Source: Oscillospiraceae bacterium | GTDB lineage: Bacteria > Bacillota > Clostridia > Oscillospirales > UBA644 | DNA: 64,000 bases | Reading direction: 5' to 3' | Assembly: GCA_902783255.1 (NCBI GenBank) | Contig: CACZQB010000051.1 | Location: 1 to 64,000 of the forward strand | Shown: positions 16,223 to 26,653 of the stretch, piece by piece | Layout: each line of letters starts with the position of its first letter | Position numbering within the stretch: position 1 is the stretch's first letter | Program-made: the position numbers and the translations under genes | Notes under the pieces: generated by a model | Seen by the model: the letters and a program-made list of their open reading frames with translations, nothing else | What the model was told of the DNA's origin: nothing | The model's database searches: none

Positions 16223-17521
16223 TTATTCTGTCTCATATTCTGTTTCATCGTCTTCCGTGCCTAATATCTGTTTTGCAGATTCTTCCGGAAGCGATTCAAC
16301 ACTTTTCAGCTTGCGCATCATTACTCTCGTTCTTGTGCCGATAAGGGATTCAAGCTCGCTGTCTGCAGACTGGAATTTTTTCTGAACAGACTCAAGCACC
16401 TTGCCGAAATTGCCGAATTCCGTTTTGACCGCACCGAGAACAGTCCATACCTCATGCGACCTTTTTTCTATCGCAAGCGTTCGAAATCCCATCTGCAAAC
16501 TGTTCAGAAACGCCGATACGGTAGAGGGACCGCATACGTTTACCGAATAGTCAGCCGCCAGCGCTTCAATAAGTCCTGTTCTTCTTACAACTTCCGCATA
16601 AAGTCCTTCCGTAGGCAGAAACATCACCGCAAAATCCGTGGTATTGGGCGGGTCGATATATTTGTCTCGTATATCTTTTGCGTTCTTTTTAATGGTGTTT
16701 TCAAGCATTTTGCCTGCTTCTTCGATCTTGTCTGCGGAGCCGGAATCGTATGCGTCAAGAAGAGCGTTGTAAACGTCAAGAGGGAATTTCGCGTCTATCG
16801 GCAGGTATACAGGACCGTCGCTCACGTTTTTGCCGGGAAGTTTTACGGCAAACTCAACAACATCTCTGCTGTTTTTCTTGGTGGCAAAGTTTGTTGCATA
16901 CTGATCTGAAGTGAGTATCTGTTCAAGTATTCTTGAAAGCTGAACTTCGCCGAAAACACCTCTCGTTTTAACGTTTGAAAGTATTTTTTTCAGGTCGCCT
17001 ACACCCGATGCAAGAGTCTGCATTTCTCCGAGACTTTTGTGGACCTGTTCAAGCTGAGTTCCTACGAGCTTAAACGACTCTGCAACGCGCTCGTTCAGAG
17101 TTTTTTGCAGCTTTTCGTCTACCGTAGCGCGTATTTCTTCAAGCTTTTTTTCGTTATCCTGCTGCATCTGACGTATATTTCTGTCAAGCGTTGCTCGGAC
17201 TGTTTCAAGCTGTTCATCCTGTGATTTGCGAAGACTTTCCATTCTTGCGTCAAGCCGCGAAGAAAGCTCTGAAACCTGCTTTCCGTAACCCTGGAGCGAT
17301 GACTGCATAACGGAACTGTTTGTTCGTATTCCGTCGTTTATCGCTGTAACAGCCTCCGATTTGACTGAAGATATTTCTTTTTTAGCGTTGTAAATCTCTC
17401 TTCTCGCCTCGTAAAGCTCTTTTTTTGTTGAAAAAAGAGAAATAAGGCATATTACGGCAGTGATTAATGCCGCCGCAGCTGCGATAGAGCATAAAATTAT
17501 CAATAAAGTTAAAGTGTCCAT
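16223..17521 (-). CDS. rmuC: DNA recombination protein RmuC homologue
   Basis: The 432-residue protein has an N-terminal membrane helix (about 7-30), a long coiled coil rich in Lys, Glu, Gln and Arg (about 31-165), and the RmuC nuclease-like core, recognised by VYLPIDAKFPLDVYNALLDAYDS, YIDPPNTTDFAVMFLPTEGLYAEVVRR, and VNVCGPSTVSAFLNSLQMGFRTLAIEKRS (written here in overlapping parts of the family motif). RmuC limits inversion at short inverted repeats in E. coli; its exact activity is unsettled. It lies 18 bp before the desulfurase gene in the same direction. Confidence 0.92.
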   Translation of the reverse strand: MDTLTLLIILCSIAAAAALITAVICLISLFSTKKELYEARREIYNAKKEISSVKSEAVTAINDGIRTNSSVMQSSLQGYGKQVSELSSRLDARMESLRKSQDEQLETVRATLDRNIRQMQQDNEKKLEEIRATVDEKLQKTLNERVAESFKLVGTQLEQVHKSLGEMQTLASGVGDLKKILSNVKTRGVFGEVQLSRILEQILTSDQYATNFATKKNSRDVVEFAVKLPGKNVSDGPVYLPIDAKFPLDVYNALLDAYDSGSADKIEEAGKMLENTIKKNAKDIRDKYIDPPNTTDFAVMFLPTEGLYAEVVRRTGLIEALAADYSVNVCGPSTVSAFLNSLQMGFRTLAIEKRSHEVWTVLGAVKTEFGNFGKVLESVQKKFQSADSELESLIGTRTRVMMRKLKSVESLPEESAKQILGTEDDETEYETE

Positions 17522-17551
17522 TAATATAAACCCGGTTTTTTAAACCGTCTT

Positions 17552-18949
17552 TCAGTGCAGATAGTCGTTGTGAAAAGCATCGAGAGCGGACTGAAGTTTT
17601 TCTTCTATCGAGTCGATAGTTTCCGCAACAGATGCCGTTCCCCTTGTCATTTTAAGAAGATTCGGCTGTAAAGTTGTTGTGAAGGACGAACCTAAAAATC
17701 CAAGATAGTCGCAGAAAGCGTCGTCTCTGAGCTTCTTGAATGATTCAAATGATTCGGGAGAGAAAAATGTGGATCTTTCAAATTCGTCCTGCCATGTTTC
17801 TTCTGTTTCTCCGGGCAGCGGACGGAACATGAACGGAAGAAGGATAGACTGAACTTCGGGGTCGGTATTCAGAGGCGCATAGAAAAATCTTGACCAGTAT
17901 GAATACGACGTTCTTCCGTCCCCCTCGACATAGCTCGGTCCTTTTGGGAAAAGTATCCATTCATAAGCTTCGCTCATCTGATATGCGAGGTTGTTTGCGC
18001 CTTCATCGGAAAGACCGAGATGTGTGTATTCAACAAAAAACGCGCGCCTGTTTTCTATAAAAGGCTTGATATTCTGCCTGTCTCCTCCGTCGCAGATAAG
18101 ATCCTGCTCTCTGAGCTGGCTTACATAATTAAGCGCTTCAAGAGCATTCGGAGAATCCAGGGTATATTTCAGCTTCCCGTCGGCGTCTTTTGAAACGACT
18201 CTTGCGCTGTTTGAATAAAGAGCGGCAAATTCAAGATACGGCTCGCTCGTATATGCAAGAGCGTAAGTATGCCTTTCCGGATCAGGGTCTGAAGTATCAT
18301 GAATATCCTCACACATCTTTTTAAGCGTGTCCCATGTCCATTCGCCCTGTTCTTCAAGCTCGTGAGGGTCTGTCTGACGGTATTCCGCGATCACTCTCGG
18401 ATTATACCACATTGCAGGCATCGTGTCTGCAGAGGGAAAACCCCAGTAGTATGCAACTATGGAATAATAATCGCCGTTGAAGTATCCGGCTTCAAGCGAT
18501 TGCGGAGTGCCGTAAAGACCTGACTGCAAATCGATATCCATATCCGAAAACGGAATGAAATATCCGTTTTGTATGTATCTGCCTGTGAAAAGCGTGTTTG
18601 CCATGTTAAACATCAGATCTGCGTATTTCATGTCTGCCGCATAAAGAGTCATAAACCTTGAAAGGTCGCTCTCGTTCATCAGGCTGATTTTAACATTGAA
18701 TTTTTCTTCGGTCTCACGGTATCTCGCAAGGAGTTTATCTCCTCTTGACGACTCTCCGGATGTGGGGTTCAGCGGATAAAGACCTCCGTGCGTCATCGCC
18801 GCCATCCTGAATTCGTATCCGAGAAGATCCGCCTCGGTATCATCTGCGGAATTATCGTATTCCGGAACCACCTCGCTTGCTGCGCCGGAACATGCTGAAA
18901 AAACAATAAGACATACAATAAACAAAGCTGTAATTCTGAATTTTTTCAT
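17552..18949 (-). CDS. Orphan solute-binding-type lipoprotein, class A copy 1 (465 aa)
   Basis: The lipoprotein signal MKKFRITALFIVCLIVFSAC places the lipid Cys at residue 20. Just after it comes EVVPEYDN, a motif shared with other lipoproteins here. The body resembles family-1 extracellular solute-binding proteins of sugar ABC importers: YADLMF, DMDIDLQSGLYGTP, TMPAMWYNPRVI and HELEEQGEWTWDTLKKM around residue 200. It is the same length as, and clearly paralogous to, the gene at 19031. No ABC permease or ATPase is near. It is followed after 30 bp by rmuC. A sugar-binding role is inferred from the fold only. Confidence 0.85.
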   Translation of the reverse strand: MKKFRITALFIVCLIVFSACSGAASEVVPEYDNSADDTEADLLGYEFRMAAMTHGGLYPLNPTSGESSRGDKLLARYRETEEKFNVKISLMNESDLSRFMTLYAADMKYADLMFNMANTLFTGRYIQNGYFIPFSDMDIDLQSGLYGTPQSLEAGYFNGDYYSIVAYYWGFPSADTMPAMWYNPRVIAEYRQTDPHELEEQGEWTWDTLKKMCEDIHDTSDPDPERHTYALAYTSEPYLEFAALYSNSARVVSKDADGKLKYTLDSPNALEALNYVSQLREQDLICDGGDRQNIKPFIENRRAFFVEYTHLGLSDEGANNLAYQMSEAYEWILFPKGPSYVEGDGRTSYSYWSRFFYAPLNTDPEVQSILLPFMFRPLPGETEETWQDEFERSTFFSPESFESFKKLRDDAFCDYLGFLGSSFTTTLQPNLLKMTRGTASVAETIDSIEEKLQSALDAFHNDYLH

Positions 18950-19030
18950 TTCTCGTTGCCCCCATTGATAAGAAAAAATGTAAAATCAAAGCCCTCAGAT
19001 CATATGACAGTGTAATAAAATCAACTGTTG

Positions 19031-20428
19031 TCAGTCAAGATATTTATTGTAAAGATCATCAAGAGAAGACTGATACTTCTGTGCAATCGACGAGAAAGAT
19101 TCCGCCGCAGAGAGATTGCCTCTCGTTATGCGCAGAAGCTGACCCTGCATATCCGAAAACGGAATAAACGGAGTGTAATCAAAGAATGCCTCGTCACGTA
19201 TTATACGGAAATATTCAAACGATTCTTCAGTATAAAAATTGTTTCTTCTCAAACTGTCCTGCCAGTTGTCTGCAGTCTCACCGGGGAGCGGCTGCAAAAG
19301 ATACGGCAGCAGGATCGAATGAATTTCGGCGTCGGAGTTTATCGGAGCGTAGAATATTCTTGAATGATACGAATATGCGCTTCTCTGCATTGATTTCGGA
19401 TCTCCGCTCGGACCTGTCGGGAAATATATCCATTCATAAGCGTCCTGCATCTGATACGCAAGGTTGTTTGAACCCTCTGAACTCAGACCGAGGTGCGTAA
19501 ATTCGAGGAAAAACGCGCGTCTGTTTTCAACAAACGGCGTAATGTTCTGTCTGTCTCCGCCGTCACAGATCAGATCTCTTGACGCGAGAGACTGAACAAA
19601 GTCCATAGCTTCTATCGCTTCACGGCTGTTGAGGGTATATTCAAGCTTTCCATCGGCGTTTTTTGTTACCGCTCTCGCGCCGTTTGAGAAGAGCGCAGCG
19701 AACTCGAGATACGGCTCGCTTGTATATGCCAGCGCGTATGTTCTCTGATCCGGTTCGGGGCTTGAAACATCCCTTATCGCCTCGCACATGCTTTCGAGTG
19801 TGGACCACGTCCATGAACCCTGTTCATTCAGCTCGTGCGGTGACATCTGCTGATATTCCGAAATTACTCTGGGGTTGAACCACATCGCAGGCATCGTATA
19901 CGGAGTGGGAACGCCCCAGTAATATGCGACTATCGAATAATATTTGTTGCCGAAGCTTCCCGCTTCAAGCGTTCCCGGTGTGCCGTAAAGACCGGACGAA
20001 AGATCGATATCCATATCTGAAAACGCCATAAAATAGCCGTTCTGAACATATTTGCCGTTAAAAACATCGGCAATTTTTGAGATCATAAGATCTGCGTATT
20101 TCATTCCCGCGGCATATTGCGTAACAAACGTCGAGAGACTGCTTCCGTTCTGAATATTGAGCGTTATGTTGAACTTTTTTTCGGTATCTTTATATCTCTG
20201 AAGCAGTTTGTCTCCTCTGTCGTTCGCGCCGGGTTCCGGCGAAAGCTGATATTCTCCGCCGCCGTGCGTTTCTGCCGCGATCGTATATTCATATCCCATA
20301 AGATCGATATTTTCCGTGTCTACGGCAGAATCATATTCCGGCACGATCTCTTCGGCTGCCGCCTGAGAACATGATGCGAGAAAAAGAAAAGCAATAAGCA
20401 GAATAAGTGACGTTTTTAGCTTTTTCAT
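19031..20428 (-). CDS. Orphan solute-binding-type lipoprotein, class A copy 2 (465 aa)
   Basis: A tandem paralogue of the preceding entry with identical length. The signal MKKLKTSLILLIAFLFLASC has lipid Cys at 20, followed by EEIVPEYDS. Shared blocks include SDMDIDLSSGLYGTPGTLEAG, TMPAMWFNPRVISEY, TYALAYTSEPYLEFAALFSN, DLICDGGDRQNITPFVENRRAFFLEFTHLGLS and LLQPLPGET (given as separate pieces). These blocks are conserved enough to indicate a fairly recent duplication. A GGAGG site precedes the start. The two may be co-transcribed across an 81-bp gap. The ligand is unknown. Confidence 0.85.
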   Translation of the reverse strand: MKKLKTSLILLIAFLFLASCSQAAAEEIVPEYDSAVDTENIDLMGYEYTIAAETHGGGEYQLSPEPGANDRGDKLLQRYKDTEKKFNITLNIQNGSSLSTFVTQYAAGMKYADLMISKIADVFNGKYVQNGYFMAFSDMDIDLSSGLYGTPGTLEAGSFGNKYYSIVAYYWGVPTPYTMPAMWFNPRVISEYQQMSPHELNEQGSWTWSTLESMCEAIRDVSSPEPDQRTYALAYTSEPYLEFAALFSNGARAVTKNADGKLEYTLNSREAIEAMDFVQSLASRDLICDGGDRQNITPFVENRRAFFLEFTHLGLSSEGSNNLAYQMQDAYEWIYFPTGPSGDPKSMQRSAYSYHSRIFYAPINSDAEIHSILLPYLLQPLPGETADNWQDSLRRNNFYTEESFEYFRIIRDEAFFDYTPFIPFSDMQGQLLRITRGNLSAAESFSSIAQKYQSSLDDLYNKYLD

Positions 20429-20451
20429 GAAAATTCCTCCTGAAAACGGAA

Positions 20452-20490
20452 AAACGGCCGGGCAGACCGTATGTTCTGCGATCTGCCCGT
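20452..20490 (-). terminator. Probable terminator of the ThuA-oxidoreductase operon
   Basis: On the minus strand GGCAGATCG (20479-20487) pairs with CGGTCTGCC (20461-20469), one G-U pair included, followed by GGCCGTTTTT. It lies between the oxidoreductase stop and the next leftward gene. Confidence 0.6.
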
Positions 20491-20495
20491 AAAAA

Positions 20496-21596
20496 TCAGT
20501 CTATTTCACCTTTTTCGAGAACCTGCTTCATCGGAGCGGGCCGTTCGCATGTAGATTTAAGCTCGTAAACTCTTCCTGAATCGGAGCTCATTTCGAACGA
20601 ATGCATTACTTCAAGCGCATGGTAGCAAAGCTGTTCGTTCGCTCTGTGTTTTCTTCCGTGTCTTATTGCAGATGCGAGATCAGCAACAGCAAGACCGCGG
20701 CTGTTTTCGGAATAGCAATGCGTCAGAGGCATTTCCTTAAAATCGGTATTGAATCTCTTCAGATATACCGGGCCGCCGAAGCCGTTCGGGTCGGGAACAA
20801 CTATGGTTCCTTCTGTTCCGTATATTTCTATGCACGGCAGACTCTTTGCTCCCCATACGTCAAAGGAAGTTGTGAGCTGCACTGTTGCGCCGTTTGCAAA
20901 TTCCATCGTGCCCGCTACATGAGTGGGAACTTCAACATCTATTATCGTTCCGTATTTGGGAGCGCTTGTGATCTTTCTTGTGGGGAAAGTTCTTTTGGTA
21001 AAGCCTACGGTCCTCTTTACCGGTCCGAGAAGCGAAATAAGGGCGGTAATGTAGTAGGGTCCCATATCGAACATCGGACCTGCGCATTTTTTGTAATAGA
21101 ATTCCGGATCCGGATGCCAGCTTTCGTGTCCGTGGCAAAGAAGGAATGCGTTGCCCGCTACAGGTTCGCCGATATATCCGTCATCTATAAGCTTGCGGCA
21201 TGTCTGAATGCCTGCGCCGAGGAAAGTATCGGGAGCTCCGCCTATTCTCAGTCCTTTGCTGTTTGCGATGTCTATGAGTTCCTTTGCGTCGTCAAGAAAA
21301 CCGTTGAACGGTTTTTCGCTGTGCGCGCTCTTGCCTGCGGCAAGGATCTGACGGTTAACTATGGTATGCTGATCCGGGTTTGTGATATTGAGAACGATCT
21401 CTATTTCGGGATCTGCGAGAAGTTCCGCTACTGAAACGGCTTTCGGTCCGTATTCTTCGGAGCGTTTTACGGCGCGTTCGTGAATTCTGTCCGCTACATA
21501 TTTTACTTCAACGTTTTTGAATACCTGAGTGAGATTGGTAAGATAGATCGGGCTGATGTTTCCGCAGCCTATAACGCCTATTTTTACTTTATCCAT
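20496..21596 (-). CDS. Gfo/Idh/MocA family oxidoreductase
   Basis: An NAD(P)-dependent sugar or cyclitol dehydrogenase type. The 366-residue protein starts with the Rossmann motif VKIGVIGCGNISPIYL, has VLNITNPDQHTIVNRQILAAGKSAHSEKPF with the family's EKP catalytic Lys, and GPMFDMGPYYITALISLLGPV, where the D-x-G-x-H position is D-M-G-P-Y. It directly follows a ThuA-like gene (21 bp), a pairing common in sugar-utilisation loci. The substrate is unknown; oxidation of a glucoside or inositol-type sugar is plausible. Confidence 0.92.
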   Translation of the reverse strand: MDKVKIGVIGCGNISPIYLTNLTQVFKNVEVKYVADRIHERAVKRSEEYGPKAVSVAELLADPEIEIVLNITNPDQHTIVNRQILAAGKSAHSEKPFNGFLDDAKELIDIANSKGLRIGGAPDTFLGAGIQTCRKLIDDGYIGEPVAGNAFLLCHGHESWHPDPEFYYKKCAGPMFDMGPYYITALISLLGPVKRTVGFTKRTFPTRKITSAPKYGTIIDVEVPTHVAGTMEFANGATVQLTTSFDVWGAKSLPCIEIYGTEGTIVVPDPNGFGGPVYLKRFNTDFKEMPLTHCYSENSRGLAVADLASAIRHGRKHRANEQLCYHALEVMHSFEMSSDSGRVYELKSTCERPAPMKQVLEKGEID

Positions 21597-21617
21597 TTTT
21601 ATTCTCCTTTTTCATTA

Positions 21618-22328
21618 TCAGAACATTTTGGCGGTGCTTGAATATTTTGTGTAATCTCCCGCGACGGATTTTCCTTCGGCTGCCCAGAGCATTCCGCGTC
21701 TCTGGATCTCCTGAGCTTCGGGGATATCGAAAATGTCGTCGTGATGACCGAGAGAGCTGTAGAAAATTCTTCCCATACCCCACATTTTTGTGAAAACAAC
21801 GGGAACATCTACAAAACCGTTTGTTGCGTGATACCAGTTTGCAACGGGGAATCTTGTTGTTGCGAGCACATTTATGCACGGGTCGATATGGATATAATAC
21901 TGTTCGCTCGTTACTTTGAAATCATCGATCCCGAAAACTATCGGGCTTGATGAGTTCTTTTTTATGTTTACGGTGTAGTCGACCTGTCCGCCCGGATGGG
22001 AGACCCACTGTGCGCCGGTCATGAACTGCCAGTCAACGCAGTCGCGGAACGAGTCGCACATGCCGCCGTGACATCCTGCCATACCCACGCCCGAGGCTAT
22101 CGCGTCCGATACGGACGACATCTGTTCTCCCGTTATCTTTCCTCCTGTAACGATAGGAACGATCAGATCGAGACTTTTGAGCTTTTCCCTGTCTTCGTAT
22201 GAAGTCATCGTGTCGGAAATCTCAACGTCAAAATTTTCTCCTTCAAGTATTTTGCCGAATCTGTGGGCAACCTTGTCGGGCTCGTGACCGTCCCAGCCGC
22301 CCCAGACTATAAGAGCTTTCTTTTTCAT
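21618..22328 (-). CDS. ThuA-like domain protein
   Basis: The 236-residue protein fits the ThuA (trehalose utilisation) class I amidotransferase-like fold: ALIVWGGWDGHEPDKVAH at the start, GVGMAGCHGGMCDSF with a Cys in the elbow position (about 93-105), GGQVDYTVNI and GRIFYSSLGHHDDIF at the end. ThuA in rhizobia takes part in 3-keto-sugar metabolism with the dehydrogenase ThuB. Here the adjacent Gfo/Idh/MocA gene is the natural partner (inference). GGAGATATTACC precedes the ATG. Confidence 0.9.
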   Translation of the reverse strand: MKKKALIVWGGWDGHEPDKVAHRFGKILEGENFDVEISDTMTSYEDREKLKSLDLIVPIVTGGKITGEQMSSVSDAIASGVGMAGCHGGMCDSFRDCVDWQFMTGAQWVSHPGGQVDYTVNIKKNSSSPIVFGIDDFKVTSEQYYIHIDPCINVLATTRFPVANWYHATNGFVDVPVVFTKMWGMGRIFYSSLGHHDDIFDIPEAQEIQRRGMLWAAEGKSVAGDYTKYSSTAKMF

Positions 22329-22373
22329 GGTAATATCTCCTGATAAAAAATTTTACAGCCGGATATATATAAT

Positions 22374-22402
22374 ACTATAACATATTATTATGATAATTTC
22401 AA
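22374..22402 (-). promoter_or_regulatory. Sigma-A promoter for the ThuA-oxidoreductase operon
   Basis: On the minus strand TTGAAA (22402-22397) and TATAGT (22379-22374) are 17 bp apart, about 45 bp before the ThuA start. Confidence 0.65.
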
Positions 22403-22497
22403 TAGCAAAATATGTAAAATTCAGCGGTTCTGAAATAAAAATTATTGTATAATTTACCCATATTGATTCGATTTTTGCCGTAATCGGAGTTTTACAC

Positions 22498-22526
22498 TTG
22501 ATTTTTTGCCTGTTTTATGGTAAAGT
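22498..22526 (+). promoter_or_regulatory. Probable promoter of the HD-domain gene
   Basis: TTGATT (22498-22503) and TAAAGT (22521-22526) are 17 bp apart, with TATGG before the -10. It lies 35 bp before the chosen start. Confidence 0.55.
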
Positions 22527-22560
22527 ATATATGATTTATCCGATTTGCGGAGGCGGCTGC

Positions 22561-24042
22561 ATGAACAGACTCGAAGAAAAAATAAATTCGTTTGTCGGGG
22601 GACTGCTTGACGGTTATATACCCGAAAAAAACGACGGCAAATTCATACACGACCCGATATGGGGTTCGGTTTTTTATTCGGCATGGGAGGTCCAGATAAT
22701 CGACTCTCCCGTCGTTCAGCGTCTTCGCGGCATACATCAGCTTGGCATGGCGGACCTTACTTATACCGCGGCAAGGCACAGCCGGTTTGAACATTCTCTC
22801 GGAACCTGCGCGATCGCAGGCAGAATGGCGGAGCAGCTGAAAAAACGCAGCAAAATATATGCAGTTTCCGAGTTTGACGTAAATACTGTCCGCCTTGCGG
22901 CGATCCTTCACGATGTCGGACACTGTTTTTATTCTCATCTTTCAGAACGGGTCTATGCGTCGGTTCCCGAATTTGCGGAATTAATGAATGAAAAATGCAT
23001 AAAATGCGCTCCGCATGAATTTATGTCGTATCTGATCATAACGTCGGAGGCGTTTTCCGAATTTTTCTTTGACCATGTCGATTTCCCCGATAAGGAAAAG
23101 CATACGGATGTTCTTATCCGAGCCGCAAATATTGTTGTCGGCAAAAAAAATTATGACGCTGACGGCAACGGACAGACGTTTCTAACATCTGTTTTGAACG
23201 GTGAGTTTGACGCAGATAAGCTCGATTATACGCAAAGGGACAGTTATACCGCAGGTATTGCGATGACATACGGCGTTGACAGATTTCTTATGAAAATAAT
23301 GATTGCCGAAAGAGATGAAGACGGCAGAAAAGATTACGTTCTTGCTGCTGACAGCGACGCGCTGACTACGATAGAAGAGCTTATTTTCAACAGAAGCATT
23401 CTTTATGTTTATATGTACAGACATCAGAAAGTTCTTGCTACTGAGTCTTCTCTTCGTGATGTTGTTCTCGGCATGGCAAACGTGGGACTTCTTAACGATC
23501 CTGCCGATTTTCTCAAATATTCCGATTCAAACATCGAAAATTTCGATACCGTTGATAAAATTCCGTTCGAGGAACAGAACAATCTGCTCACTCTCGGCGG
23601 AATGATAAAAAAGATAGAAACAAGAAAGCTCCCGAAGAGGGTCGCCGAATTTTCGCTTGAAAAAACGGGAAAATCGACCGGGACCGTCGAAGATTACGCG
23701 TATATGAGATCTTTCATAGATAGAATATCCGGGAATATCGATAAAATACGCGAAGAAATATTCGAAAGCATCTGCAACGTTTACTACAAACGCGGCAAAA
23801 TCGTTGATTTTACGCTTTTTGACATTTACGTGTGTTTTCCGGAAATGATAAAAACGAGAACCGATTTTCTGCTTGTTTCAAAGGACGGCAGAGTGCGTTC
23901 GATTGCGGAGATAAAATATATACGCGACTGGGCAGAGTCTTTTGCCGCCGAAAAATGGCGCGGTTATGTTTTTTGCAACTCCAATGTTGACCGCATTGTC
24001 GCCGCCGAATGCTCTGAGGAATATATCAGCCGTTTCTATTGA
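22561..24042 (+). CDS. HD-domain phosphohydrolase (SAMHD1/dGTPase-like, 493 aa)
   Basis: The HD metal site is clear: RFEHSLG with His78, AAILHDVGHCFYSH with His117-Asp118, and DADKLDYTQRDSYTAG with the distal Asp. VQRLRGIHQLGMADLTYTAA before it is the typical SAMHD1-like entry, so a deoxynucleotide triphosphohydrolase or related phosphohydrolase is likely. The C-terminal third (about 330-493) ends in FLLVSKDGRVRSIAEIKYIRDWAE and is of unknown function. I start at the ATG at 22561 because GGAGG lies 7 bp upstream; longer in-frame readings would begin inside the promoter. It is a single-gene unit. Confidence 0.88.
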   Translation: MNRLEEKINSFVGGLLDGYIPEKNDGKFIHDPIWGSVFYSAWEVQIIDSPVVQRLRGIHQLGMADLTYTAARHSRFEHSLGTCAIAGRMAEQLKKRSKIYAVSEFDVNTVRLAAILHDVGHCFYSHLSERVYASVPEFAELMNEKCIKCAPHEFMSYLIITSEAFSEFFFDHVDFPDKEKHTDVLIRAANIVVGKKNYDADGNGQTFLTSVLNGEFDADKLDYTQRDSYTAGIAMTYGVDRFLMKIMIAERDEDGRKDYVLAADSDALTTIEELIFNRSILYVYMYRHQKVLATESSLRDVVLGMANVGLLNDPADFLKYSDSNIENFDTVDKIPFEEQNNLLTLGGMIKKIETRKLPKRVAEFSLEKTGKSTGTVEDYAYMRSFIDRISGNIDKIREEIFESICNVYYKRGKIVDFTLFDIYVCFPEMIKTRTDFLLVSKDGRVRSIAEIKYIRDWAESFAAEKWRGYVFCNSNVDRIVAAECSEEYISRFY

Positions 24043-25509
<1,467 letters not shown>

Positions 25510-25533
25510 TTTGAAAATCAAAACAATATGATC

Positions 25534-25561
25534 AGGTACGGGAGAGATCCCGTACCTTTTT
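25534..25561 (+). terminator. Rho-independent terminator of gdhA
   Basis: A perfect 10-bp stem (25534-25543 and 25548-25557), a GAGA loop and five Ts. Confidence 0.92.
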
Positions 25562-25567
25562 AACGGA

Positions 25568-25593
25568 AAGATCCCTGCGAAAGCAGGGATCTT
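25568..25593. repeat. Second hairpin with GAAA tetraloop
   Basis: A perfect 11-bp stem (25568-25578 and 25583-25593) closes a GNRA-type GAAA loop only 7 nt after the gdhA terminator. It has no T run. It may stabilise a 3' end or belong to a small RNA. Confidence 0.55.
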
Positions 25594-25621
25594 CCGAAAT
25601 AAATAAATAGAGAAGGTAGAT

Positions 25622-25729
25622 ATGAAAAATAGGAGAATATTTTTTAAAGAATCCGGAACCCGCTGCAAAAGCAACGGGGCCCGGAAGAGAGAGGGGGGGA
25701 GAAATAATCATTTTAAACTGAATTTTTAG
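25622..25729 (+). CDS. Possible 35-residue basic peptide or structured small RNA
   Basis: An ATG at 25622 with GAGAAGG 6 bp upstream opens a 35-codon frame that is Arg/Lys/Asn rich (MKNRRIFFKESGTRCKSNGA at its start). The same DNA folds into an imperfect hairpin: CCCGCTGC (25659-25666) with GCAACGGG (25671-25678) inside CCGG (25653-25656) and CCGG (25681-25684). The structure may explain the sequence better than the peptide. From 25730 to 25877 the region is AT-rich with no other gene. Confidence 0.25.
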   Translation: MKNRRIFFKESGTRCKSNGARKREGGRNNHFKLNF

Positions 25730-25877
25730 ATGTTCGTATTTTAACATCAAAATGCCGTCAAATAATGATACATATGTGTCAGGAATGTAGCAATACGGCA
25801 AAAAAGGGCATAACTTAAAGTTGTAAACAAAAATTTTTATAAAACTTAAAAATTCCCCTTCCATTTTTTATTTTTTA

Positions 25878-25886
25878 TGGTATAAT
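25878..25886 (+). promoter_or_regulatory. Extended -10 promoter of the two-component operon
   Basis: TGGTATAAT (25878-25886) is a perfect extended -10 element. The expected -35 region near 25858-25863 is poor (CTTCCA), which could mean activator dependence or reliance on the extended -10. Confidence 0.55.
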
Positions 25887-25942
25887 AATACTGAAGAAAA
25901 GCAACCGGAAAAACGGTTAATAATATGCAGGAGGTATTTTAT

Positions 25943-26650
25943 ATGCCTAAAATGATTTATGTGGTAGACGACGAAAAGGACATAAGAGAGATAGTCCGCT
26001 CATATCTTGAAAAAGAAGGCTATGTCGTAAACGAATACGAAAACGGCGAGGATGCACTGGCAGCATTCAACAGTCAGGTTCCCGATATGCTTGTTATTGA
26101 TATCATGATGCCGGGAATGTCAGGCTTCGAACTCTGCAATGAAATAAGAAAAAAGGCAAATACACCTATTATCATAGTATCTGCCCGCGATGAAGAGCTC
26201 GACAGGATACTCGGCATAGAAATGGGCGCGGACGATTATATCCCGAAGCCGTTTTCTCCCAGAGAAATGGTCGCGCGCGTAAAAGCGGTATTTCGCAGAA
26301 TAGACGGAATGCATTCCGACAGTATGTCTTCTCTTACGCCGCATTGCCGTGATCTGAAAATATATCCCGACGAAAGAAGAGTTGTAAAAGTAACCGAAGA
26401 AGGCGAGGAAGACCTTAACTTTACGGCTATGGAATACAATTTCATCAACTTTATGGTCGCAAACAAAAACAGAGTCTTTACAAGGGATCAGCTGCTCACT
26501 AACATATGGGAATATCAGTATATCGGAGATACCCGGGCGGTCGATGACCTTGTTAAACGCATACGAAAAAAACTTGACAGTCATCACACCGAGTTTTCCA
26601 TTGAAACGGTATGGGGATACGGATACAAGGTAACGGACAGCGTTGACTGA
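25943..26650 (+). CDS. OmpR/PhoB-family response regulator
   Basis: The receiver domain (about 1-120) has the acidic pair DD at 9-10, the phospho-acceptor Asp53 in VIDIMMPGMSG, and Lys in YIPKPF near 103. The C-terminal winged-helix domain ends in YIGDTRAVDDLVKRIRKKL and ETVWGYGYKV. The start at 25943 has AGGAGG 8 bp upstream. It is followed by its histidine kinase after 3 bp and then by a BNR-repeat gene, which may be a target or functional partner. Confidence 0.95.
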   Translation: MPKMIYVVDDEKDIREIVRSYLEKEGYVVNEYENGEDALAAFNSQVPDMLVIDIMMPGMSGFELCNEIRKKANTPIIIVSARDEELDRILGIEMGADDYIPKPFSPREMVARVKAVFRRIDGMHSDSMSSLTPHCRDLKIYPDERRVVKVTEEGEEDLNFTAMEYNFINFMVANKNRVFTRDQLLTNIWEYQYIGDTRAVDDLVKRIRKKLDSHHTEFSIETVWGYGYKVTDSVD

Positions 26651-26653
26651 TTT

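Noticed and set aside
17552..20428. Complete sugar ABC transporter locus
   Set aside because: Binding-type lipoproteins are present but no permease or ATPase genes exist on either side.
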